From Treponema sp. (lineage in GTDB: Bacteria; Spirochaetota; Spirochaetia; Treponematales; Breznakiellaceae): 28,906 nucleotides of DNA. Below are positions 1-5,815 of this stretch, piece by piece. The stretch covers positions 1 through 28,906 of the forward strand of contig JAIRUO010000094.1 in NCBI GenBank assembly GCA_031254385.1, given 5' to 3'. A program made the translations under genes and the position numbers. A model generated the notes under the pieces. It did no database searches and was not told where the DNA came from. It was given only the letters and a program-made list of their open reading frames with translations. Position 1 is the stretch's first letter. Each line of letters starts with the position of its first letter.

Positions 1-56
1 AAATCTTGAAGGTGGGAAATCCCTCGCCCTTTCCGCCCTTCAAGCCATCTGACTAC

Positions 57-113
57 GGTTAGGTTTTTATTTTGAGGCAACCGGTCATTAGGGTTAGATT
101 TTATTTTGAGGCA
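57..113 (+). repeat. Two-copy 23-bp direct repeat
   Basis: Bases 57-79 and 91-113 are nearly identical. The shared core is GGTTAG followed by TTTTATTTTGAGGCA, and the copies start 34 bp apart. It could be the end of a longer repeat array lying outside the window or a protein-binding site. No function can be assigned. Confidence 0.55.
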
Positions 114-196
114 TCACGTAAATTATGCATAAATTTGTAAAAATTTTATTAATCCAGGGGCATCATGGACATTTTTTATTTATATTTTTGAGATAT

Positions 197-224
197 TTGA
201 GATATGTTGATAATGCCGTATAAT
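197..224 (+). promoter_or_regulatory. Candidate promoter of the Xre-type regulator
   Basis: TTGAGA (197-202) is separated by 16 bp from a perfect TATAAT (219-224), a good sigma70-type promoter. The -35 box lies inside the second copy of a tandem 9-bp repeat TTTGAGATA (187-195 and 196-204). Such a direct repeat could be an operator for autoregulation by the gene at 301. That last point is inference. Confidence 0.5.
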
Positions 225-300
225 ACTCCAATACATAGCCCTCTGGGTACGCTGGCCTTGGCCTATTTTTCCATACTGTTAATTCTGCCGATAATAAATT

Positions 301-618
301 ATGCTGAGGAAAAATCTCAAGGAGGCTATATCCAAATCCGGCAAGTATGTAAAAGAGATTGCCTCAATTTCCAAGGTCAACAAAAGAACCATTGACAAAT
401 GGTTAGGGGTAGAGAAAATAAAGCCCAATGTTGAAGATATATACAAAGTATGTTCCGCCCTCGATATTACGGTTGAATGGCTGCTTACCGGAGAGGATGA
501 TAAGAAGTTCCGTTTGAATCCGGACGAGCAGAAGCTGCTTATAAAATACCGCAAAATAGATGACCAGGGACGGTATGAAATAGACACCCTGCTTAGCGCA
601 AAACTTAGGAAAAAATAA
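301..618 (+). CDS. Xre/Cro-CI family transcriptional regulator
   Basis: This 105-residue protein is probably a DNA-binding repressor. Residues 1-63 fit a five-helix Xre domain: the helix-turn-helix lies around residues 16-36, followed by the usual helix with DIYKVCSALDITVEWLLTGE (45-64), typical of phage-like repressors. The tail (71-105) is charged and helical, with DEQKLLIKYRKID as seen in short CI-like repressors. There is no peptidase domain, so induction by self-cleavage is not expected. No good Shine-Dalgarno sequence precedes the ATG; the AAGGAGG at 319-325 lies inside the gene with no suitable in-frame start after it. The gene is co-directional with the three-gene cassette at 788-2744, and the gap holds dyads that could be its operators. 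Regulation of the cassette is inferred from position. Confidence 0.8.
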   Translation: MLRKNLKEAISKSGKYVKEIASISKVNKRTIDKWLGVEKIKPNVEDIYKVCSALDITVEWLLTGEDDKKFRLNPDEQKLLIKYRKIDDQGRYEIDTLLSAKLRKK

Positions 619-705
619 TACGCTAATTTTAGTATTTTAATTGAATAGTAGTACCAATAAAAGAGTAAAAAATTTTTTGAAAAAGGGGTTGACATTGGGA
701 TCTGG

Positions 706-739
706 GAACATTGTTCTAAAGATGAATTTTTGATATACT
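706..739 (+). promoter_or_regulatory. Promoter and operator-like dyad of the three-gene cassette
   Basis: An extended -10 (TGATATACT, 731-739; hexamer TATACT 734-739) lies 17 bp after TTGTTC (711-716). The -35 is half of a perfect 11-bp palindrome, GAACATTGTTC (706-716). A repressor bound there would block the promoter, and the nearby Xre-type protein is the obvious candidate. A consensus-like TTGACA also occurs at 689-694 but has no good -10 at normal spacing. Confidence 0.5.
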
Positions 740-744
740 TATGA

Positions 745-770
745 GTATCAATGTTTCTGTACATAGATAC
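745..770 (+). promoter_or_regulatory. Leader dyad or hairpin next to the ribosome-binding site
   Basis: GTATC (745-749) and ATGT (751-754) pair with ACAT (761-764) and GATAC (766-770) around a 6-nt loop, with one A/A mismatch. The structure ends directly before the AAGGAAGG ribosome-binding site (771-778) of the gene at 788. It may be a second operator or an RNA hairpin that affects translation. The pairing is visible; the role is inferred. Confidence 0.45.
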
Positions 771-787
771 AAGGAAGGTAGGTTAGG

Positions 788-1516
788 ATGTCCGGTGTAA
801 TGAATATCGCCCCGAAAAAGGCTTCTGCAGAAGCTCATAAAATTATTTCTCAACTGTGGGATGGATTCTTTGATAATTATATGGCCTTCAAAGACGGGGT
901 AATGAAAATTGAGGATGAGCCAAAATACAAAGTCTTCGATGCTCCAGGCCCTTTGCAGTATAGAGCATTTGTCATGTTCTTTGATTTTATCGAAGGCGGA
1001 GCGGATTGGGTTTGGAGTCAGCGGGATAATATGTACATGCATGATTTATATGACATGGAAAGGTACGGACCTCCCGCCATACTTGAATATCTGAAAAACC
1101 TGAATTCCCCAGCCTGTTATAATTGCACAGGCCAGACAATTATCATGGTATCAGGCACATTCTGGCGCGTACATTTGACGACTGGTAAAAAAATTGTTTC
1201 TTTTTTTTATAATTTAAGCGCAAACGGTGCCAATGTGCAGATACTAACGCAGGCAAAGAATGAAGAATCTCATGCATCGGCAATATCACAGTTCAGGATG
1301 GAAAATTACATGCCTATCTCTAATCTAGACGAGCGGAGGCCCATTCATTTTATACTGGCTGGCGAAGATTATCTCTATTTTGAATTTCCGCATACGGAGA
1401 GTACCGAGTTTAGACATAATATGTTTCTGGATTTGAATACCATACCGTTTAAAAAAGGAATAGAAAAAAGCCATCTGCTACGTTTCTTCAACGATATAAT
1501 TAAAGGGACGGTGTAA
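788..1516 (+). CDS. Hypothetical protein, first gene of an accessory three-gene cassette
   Basis: This 242-residue protein is not one I recognise. It has no signal peptide and no clear membrane segment, so it is probably cytoplasmic. Its composition is aromatic-rich, with many Phe, Tyr and Trp residues, for example in FVMFFDFIEGGADWVW (61-76). A C-x2-C pair occurs at 110-113 (CYNC), with no second pair that would make a convincing zinc site. The start is well supported by AAGGAAGG at 771-778. The stop is one base from the TTG start of the next gene, so translational coupling is likely. It does not resemble the two downstream proteins. Together with them it forms one transcription unit (788-2744) behind a promoter with operator-like dyads. 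Its AT-rich composition differs from the his genes next door and suggests acquired DNA. Confidence 0.7.
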   Translation: MSGVMNIAPKKASAEAHKIISQLWDGFFDNYMAFKDGVMKIEDEPKYKVFDAPGPLQYRAFVMFFDFIEGGADWVWSQRDNMYMHDLYDMERYGPPAILEYLKNLNSPACYNCTGQTIIMVSGTFWRVHLTTGKKIVSFFYNLSANGANVQILTQAKNEESHASAISQFRMENYMPISNLDERRPIHFILAGEDYLYFEFPHTESTEFRHNMFLDLNTIPFKKGIEKSHLLRFFNDIIKGTV

Positions 1517-1517
1517 A

Positions 1518-2138
1518 TTGTATTGCGTTTTTCTTGAAACCCGAAATGATACGTTCCTTTCAAGCATAATAAAGGCTTTTTGTGAAAAAATAGTGAGAGA
1601 CATTATTTTTGTTTGTAAAAAAAGAAAAGGATTGTTTGTTGATTCTAGCGGTTTCTTTGATCCTGAAGTTACAAAAAAACAGTTACCAGCACTCAAAAAT
1701 GCGGTGCGTTTCTTAAACTGTAGCAGGCTTCTCAAGGTCAAGTGTACAATTAAAGAATGTGAAGCCGATCATATAACAGCTCTTTCCTCAGGCCAGCTTG
1801 TGCTCTTTCAAAGTGGAATGAGAGATGCAAAGACCACAATAATGGCTGAAATGGCTAAAAAAAATAACGGTCTTAATGAAAAGGAGCGAGCGGCGTGTCA
1901 AATGCTATTCAACTCACACCTTCTCGCAGATGTACAACAAGTTGAGGAACTCAAGTTTAAGGGTAGAAATCCTGACGAGAATGTGCGTCTGCATGCAAAA
2001 AACGCCGCCAAAATGAGAGACAAAGCTGATGATTTTGTATATGTCCGCTCAAAGGATCCTAGCGATTTCGCTGACTTTGATGATTATACAGATCTTCCGG
2101 TTGTAACGCCCTGTGACAATCTTCAGGCAATACCATAG
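1518..2138 (+). CDS. Hypothetical protein with C-x7-C-x4-C-x3-H motif (paralogue 1)
   Basis: This 206-residue protein starts at TTG, one base after the previous stop. Alignment with the next gene supports that start, because both N-termini align from residue 1 (VFLETRNDTF here, VFVETGNESF there). The pair also shares FCEKI near residue 21, the metal-site-like Cys68, Cys76, Cys81 and His85, HIT.L.S.Q after it, QQVEE near 140, FVYVR near 173 and PCDNLQ near 199. The C-x7-C-x4-C-x3-H spacing falls within the range of CCCH-type zinc fingers, known mainly from eukaryotic RNA-binding proteins. Whether it binds zinc or RNA is unknown. There is no signal peptide or membrane segment. I cannot assign a family. 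The tandem duplication and position in an Xre-controlled cassette are the main clues to its role. Confidence 0.7.
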   Translation: MYCVFLETRNDTFLSSIIKAFCEKIVRDIIFVCKKRKGLFVDSSGFFDPEVTKKQLPALKNAVRFLNCSRLLKVKCTIKECEADHITALSSGQLVLFQSGMRDAKTTIMAEMAKKNNGLNEKERAACQMLFNSHLLADVQQVEELKFKGRNPDENVRLHAKNAAKMRDKADDFVYVRSKDPSDFADFDDYTDLPVVTPCDNLQAIP

Positions 2139-2141
2139 GCG

Positions 2142-2744
2142 ATGCAATATGTTTTTGTTGAAACCGGAAACGAATCGTTTTTTTTGCATATTACAAATAT
2201 TTTTTGCGAAAAAATTATACGATCCATCATTAACCTTTATAAAGGCGAAGCTTTTACTCATCCAGGCGGAATGATAGATCATGAATTAATAAGGGAATAT
2301 ATTACACTACATGGAAACGAGTTATGTTTTATGAACTGCGGTCTTTTTCCCTCTATCAACTGTTGCAATGAGAGGTGTAGAGCTCACCATATAACCGTGC
2401 TTACGTCAAACCAGATTAGGATCATTGAGGAATCATTTGCAAATAAGATAAGGGTTCAATATAGAAATATGCATCTATTCAATCTCAGGGATCGGCTCAA
2501 TCTTCAAAGAATATTTCAAGCGCATGAAACCGTCGGCATACAGCAGGTAGAAGAGATTCAAGCAGGAAACAGTACGGATCACAATAAATTTCTGTGCTTG
2601 TATATTAAGAAGACTAATAAATTAAAGAAGAACCCCGAAAGTTTTGTATATGTCCGTGCCCAAACCCAGAGTGATTTTGATTACTTTATCAGTAATACAG
2701 AGTTACAAAATATAGTACCATGCGATAATCTTCAGTTTATTTAA
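2142..2744 (+). CDS. Hypothetical protein with C-x7-C-x4-C-x3-H motif (paralogue 2)
   Basis: This 200-residue protein is a diverged tandem copy of the preceding gene, roughly one third identical by hand alignment along its full length. The start lies 3 bp after the previous stop without a strong ribosome-binding site, which suggests coupled translation. The conserved Cys/His set is Cys66, Cys74, Cys79 and His83 with exactly the same spacing as its neighbour; an extra Cys75 is not shared. Other shared blocks are FCEKI (21-25), QQVEE (134-138), SFVYVR (167-172) and PCDNLQ (193-198). The central part has diverged most. No signal peptide or membrane helix is visible. The stop lies 4 bp from the convergent hisD stop, so the accessory block ends abruptly against the his cluster. 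Function unknown. Confidence 0.7.
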   Translation: MQYVFVETGNESFFLHITNIFCEKIIRSIINLYKGEAFTHPGGMIDHELIREYITLHGNELCFMNCGLFPSINCCNERCRAHHITVLTSNQIRIIEESFANKIRVQYRNMHLFNLRDRLNLQRIFQAHETVGIQQVEEIQAGNSTDHNKFLCLYIKKTNKLKKNPESFVYVRAQTQSDFDYFISNTELQNIVPCDNLQFI

Positions 2745-2748
2745 TGTT

Positions 2749-4113
2749 TTAAATCCCCATTCGCACCCCCGCGCTTTCCGCATGAAAAGCCAAGCCCTCT
2801 GCCCTGGCAATGATTTCCGCCGCTTCCATGGCCGCAGCGTATCCCGCGCCATTTCCACAGCGCAACGTGGTCTGGGTCTTGAGGAAGTGCCGCACGCCAA
2901 GGCCGCCTGTAAAACGGGCACTTCCCAATGTAGGCAAAGTGTGGTTAAGGCCAGAAGAATAATCGCCAAGAACCTCAGCGGATAATGCGCCAATAAAAAG
3001 CGACCCGTAATTTTTAAGCGCGTTAATCCATGCCGCCGCATCGGAGACCTGAAGCTCCAGATGTTCCGGCGCAATGGCATTGGCAATTCTTTGAGCTTCT
3101 TCCCTATCTTTATAAATGATGATAACGCCGCCCGTATCCAGTGATGCCCGTGCAATTGCCCTGCCGTTCTCCCCCCCGTTATCTGCTATAGCCTGCTTTT
3201 CAAGCCGCGCCTTAATGGTTTGCGCAAGACTATCCGCCGCAGCCCGGTCTGGAACCAGAGCCCTGGCCCTTGCGTCAGGATCATGCTCTGCCTGTGCCAG
3301 CATATCCGCAGCAGCCAAATCGGGGGCTGTATTCTCATCCGCAATAACAAGAATGTCAGAAGGGCCAGCGACTAGATCAATGCCACATTCTCCAAAAAGA
3401 TAACGCTTCGCAGCGGCCACATATTTGTTCCCCGGCCCTGCCACCACATCACAGCGCGGAACCGTTTCCGTCCCCAAAGCCAGCGCCGCAATAGCCTGAG
3501 CGCCCCCCATAGAAAAAACGCGGAACCCCTTTCCCAGTTGCCCGCAAATTTCCGTTGCTATCCCCGCCGCAGCCAGTATGCGCATATCTGGCAGCCCTCC
3601 TGCTACATCCCCAGGAGGCGACGCGTCCACTGGAGGCGAGGCAAGACATACTTCCTTTACGCCCGCACAAAAAGCCGGAACCAGGCACATGATCGCGCTA
3701 GAAATCAGTGGAAACCGACCCCCCGGCACATAAACAGCCGCCCGCTCAACAGGGATCACCTTCTGTCCTGTAAAAAGGCCCGGCGCATTTTCCACCTCAA
3801 AATCCCCAAATTGCTCCCGCTGTTTAAGTGAAAAGCGCCGTATATTTTCCGCACAAAGTCTCAATGCCTTTACCAGCTCTGGATCTGTCTTATCAATATC
3901 GTGTAGCGCATCACGCACCACGGACACAGGAACCTCCAATTTTTCCGGCGATATCTTATCCCACTTTGAAGCGTAAAATCTAACCGCCTTATCGCCCTCC
4001 GCACGGACTCTTTCTATTACTTCTTTCACAGCAATCTGCACGGCTGCGTCCTCTTTATTGACCGGATTATTTTTCCAATATTCATCAAAGTCCTTGCTAT
4101 CTATGATTTTCAT
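2749..4113 (-). CDS. hisD: Histidinol dehydrogenase
   Basis: HisD catalyses the last two steps of histidine synthesis, oxidising L-histidinol to L-histidine with two NAD+. The 454-residue protein is close to the usual 430-440. The zinc ligands are recognisable as Gln274 and His277 (AQAEHD), Asp384 (LGDYSSG) and His444 near the C-terminus. The catalytic Glu350-His351 pair lies in APEHLEL. GPSDILVIAD (250-259) and NHTLPT (390-395) are also typical. A small proline-rich insertion, ASPPVDASPPGD at about 158-169, looks like a local duplication in a loop. AAGGAGC precedes the ATG at good distance. This is the last gene of the his run on this strand, separated from hisC by a GxxExxY unit, and convergent with the accessory cassette. 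Confidence 0.96.
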   Translation of the reverse strand: MKIIDSKDFDEYWKNNPVNKEDAAVQIAVKEVIERVRAEGDKAVRFYASKWDKISPEKLEVPVSVVRDALHDIDKTDPELVKALRLCAENIRRFSLKQREQFGDFEVENAPGLFTGQKVIPVERAAVYVPGGRFPLISSAIMCLVPAFCAGVKEVCLASPPVDASPPGDVAGGLPDMRILAAAGIATEICGQLGKGFRVFSMGGAQAIAALALGTETVPRCDVVAGPGNKYVAAAKRYLFGECGIDLVAGPSDILVIADENTAPDLAAADMLAQAEHDPDARARALVPDRAAADSLAQTIKARLEKQAIADNGGENGRAIARASLDTGGVIIIYKDREEAQRIANAIAPEHLELQVSDAAAWINALKNYGSLFIGALSAEVLGDYSSGLNHTLPTLGSARFTGGLGVRHFLKTQTTLRCGNGAGYAAAMEAAEIIARAEGLAFHAESAGVRMGI

Positions 4114-4168
4114 ATTTGCTCCTTTATGGTGTCAGTCACCATACGTGTTAACTTTAATCGGAATTTAT

Positions 4169-4679
4169 TCACGCAGAGACGCAGAGAAGGGAAGAAAGGA
4201 AAAACCATTCTTATCTCCGCGCCTTTGCGTCTCTGCGCGAGGTCATCTTCATTCTTCTTTCCTCAAAGCCCATTAACAATTCTTTCTATCCCCTCCTTCA
4301 TTAATGCTGTCCCAAAATTTAGGATGTAACCAAGTTTTGTATTAGTCAGTTTTAAATAGGTTAAAAGTTGCTTCTTATGGGCTGGTGTTGATTTTTCCAC
4401 CGATTTCAACTCAATTATTACCTTCCCTTCGACAAACAAATCTGCCCGAAACCCTTCATCAAAGTGTTCACCGTCAAATTCTATGGGTATTGACACCTGC
4501 CGCTGAATATTTAACCCTCTTTTTGTAAGTAACCGCATCAATACTGCTTCATACACACTTTCCAACAACCCAGAACCTAATTTTTTGTGTATATAGACAG
4601 CAGTATCAACTATGATGGTGCCTATTTCATTCTCATTCATAATTCCTCCCTTCTCTGCGCCTTTGCGCCTCTGCGTGAG
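4169..4679 (-). mobile_element. GxxExxY unit 1 (511 bp) between hisC and hisD
   Basis: A single GxxExxY gene is bracketed by related ends. TCACGCAGAG (4169-4178) is the exact inverse of CTCTGCGTGA (4669-4678). The left flank folds on itself (4172-4182 with 4227-4237, 11 bp perfect). A ~40-bp direct repeat also flanks the gene (4215-4254 and 4653-4693, a few mismatches and one indel). The length and end sequence match the second unit at 8790-9295. No target-site duplication is obvious. That this is a transposable unit is an inference from two matching copies. Confidence 0.55.
4263..4640 (-). CDS. GxxExxY family protein, PD-(D/E)XK nuclease-like (copy 1)
   Basis: This 125-residue protein carries the family hallmark GLLESVY (GxxExxY, about 24-30). 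It has a PD-(D/E)XK-like pattern: RADLF around 65-69, then VIIELKSV around 74-81, giving Asp plus Glu-x-Lys. Members are predicted nucleases, but no cellular role is established. An upstream ATG would add about 17 residues (QRRKGAEK and neighbours), but those are encoded by the flanking repeat. GGGAGGAA lies just before the ATG at 4640, and copy 2 starts at the same MNENEIG, so I chose the shorter form. The two copies are about 79% identical by hand alignment. The gene reads in the same direction as hisC and hisD and may be co-transcribed with them. It ends LMKEGIERIVNGL. Confidence 0.85.
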   Translation of the reverse strand: MNENEIGTIIVDTAVYIHKKLGSGLLESVYEAVLMRLLTKRGLNIQRQVSIPIEFDGEHFDEGFRADLFVEGKVIIELKSVEKSTPAHKKQLLTYLKLTNTKLGYILNFGTALMKEGIERIVNGL

Positions 4680-4699
4680 GTCTTTCTTCATTCCGGTGG

Positions 4700-5815
4700 T
4701 TAAATCTCTTTTATTATACGCAACAATTCATCCATATCCTCATCAGTGCCAATGCTTATGCGCAAATAGTTCTCAATTTCCGGCAATTTAAAATGCCTGA
4801 CCAGTATGCCTTTTTCCTTTAGTGCCAAAAGAAAATGTTCTGCGGTTTTGTGCTGAGTTAAAGGTGGCGAGGCAAAGACAAAGTTTGTCTGCGAAGGGAT
4901 AACATCAAAACCAATGGCGCGTAACTCTGACTGTACACGCTCCCTTGTGCGGCATATTTTGGCGGTTATTTCATTATAGTACGCAGCGTCAGAAATTGCG
5001 GCTGCGGCTGCGGCCTGGGCCACGCGGTCTATTGTGTATGAGTTAAAAGAATCTCTTATGCGGCAGAGCCCGTCGATGAGTTCCTCGCTGCCCACGGCGT
5101 AGCCTACCCTGAGTCCGGCCAAAGATGAGTCTTTTGACAAAGTGCGGATAACAAGCAGATTGGGATAGTCGTTTATAAATGGAATCATTGAACCGGTTCC
5201 CGGCTCGTCAGCAAAGGCTATATACGCTTCATCGAGTATAAAAACTTTTTTATTTTTTTCCTGAGCCCCGGCAATTTCTTTAAGCACATTCAGGCTTAAA
5301 GCCCTGCCAGTCGGGGCGTTGGGGTTAGGAAAAATAACGCCGCCGGAATTCTGTTTATAATCATCGGGGTTAATCGAAAAATCCGGCAATAACGCCTTTG
5401 TTTCAAAAGCTATGTTCCATAACCTCGCGTAAACCGGATAAAAGCTATATGTAACATTAGGCAAAAGAAGAGGCTCTAGCTTTAAATTATTTTTGTCCCG
5501 GCCACTAAAAAATGTTGCAAAGGCAAAGGCAAGAATCTCGTCCGATCCGTTACCCGCAAATACCTGTTCCGGCTTTACATTCCAGCGGGCGGCTACAGCT
5601 TCCCTCATCCCTTTTGATGAAAGCTCAGGATAAAGATTGAGGCTATCATTAGCTGCATTACGAATGGCTTCCAGTGCTTTTGGCGAAGGCGGATAGGGGT
5701 TCTCGTTGGAGTTAAGTTTGATAAACTTCCTACCCTTTGGCTGTTCCCCTGGAATATAAGGCAAAAGTGAGGCCGCCAGGCGGCTCCAATAGACAGATTC
5801 TGCGTTATCTGTCAT
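4700..5815 (-). CDS. hisC: Histidinol-phosphate aminotransferase
   Basis: HisC transfers an amino group from glutamate to imidazole acetol phosphate, giving histidinol phosphate. It is a PLP enzyme of the class I/II aminotransferase fold. Visible motifs are LNSNENPYPPSP (34-45), GNGSDEI (88-94), PNPNAPTG (163-170), LDEAYIAF (194-201) and TLSKDSSLAGLRVG (225-238). In the last, Lys228 is the expected Schiff-base lysine. LRISIG (351-356) contains the substrate carboxylate-binding Arg352. The length of 371 is normal. The start overlaps the stop of the hisAIE gene by 4 bases (ATGA), so the two are translationally coupled. Unit 1 of the GxxExxY elements begins about 20 bp downstream. Confidence 0.95.
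   Translation of the reverse strand: MTDNAESVYWSRLAASLLPYIPGEQPKGRKFIKLNSNENPYPPSPKALEAIRNAANDSLNLYPELSSKGMREAVAARWNVKPEQVFAGNGSDEILAFAFATFFSGRDKNNLKLEPLLLPNVTYSFYPVYARLWNIAFETKALLPDFSINPDDYKQNSGGVIFPNPNAPTGRALSLNVLKEIAGAQEKNKKVFILDEAYIAFADEPGTGSMIPFINDYPNLLVIRTLSKDSSLAGLRVGYAVGSEELIDGLCRIRDSFNSYTIDRVAQAAAAAAISDAAYYNEITAKICRTRERVQSELRAIGFDVIPSQTNFVFASPPLTQHKTAEHFLLALKEKGILVRHFKLPEIENYLRISIGTDEDMDELLRIIKEI

Larger units (their letters stand above)
1..300. other. Non-coding left edge of the window
   Basis: I see no convincing gene here. Bases 5-44 can form an imperfect hairpin, with CTTGAAGG at 5-12 pairing with CCTTCAAG at 37-44. It could end a gene lying to the left, but there is no T-run after it. 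The rest is AT-rich and holds a two-copy direct repeat (57-113) and the promoter of the next gene. Confidence 0.5.

Noticed and set aside
689..694. TTGACA as the -35 of the cassette promoter
   Set aside because: No acceptable -10 lies 16-18 bp downstream. The extended -10 at 731-739 pairs better with TTGTTC at 711.
301..1516. Toxin-antitoxin pair made of the Xre-type gene and the next gene
   Set aside because: The gap is ~170 bp with its own promoter. The 242-residue protein has no toxin motif and belongs to a three-gene unit.
4641..4691. Longer N-terminus for GxxExxY copy 1
   Set aside because: The extra residues are encoded by the flanking repeat. A strong ribosome-binding site precedes the internal ATG, and copy 2 starts at the same residue.
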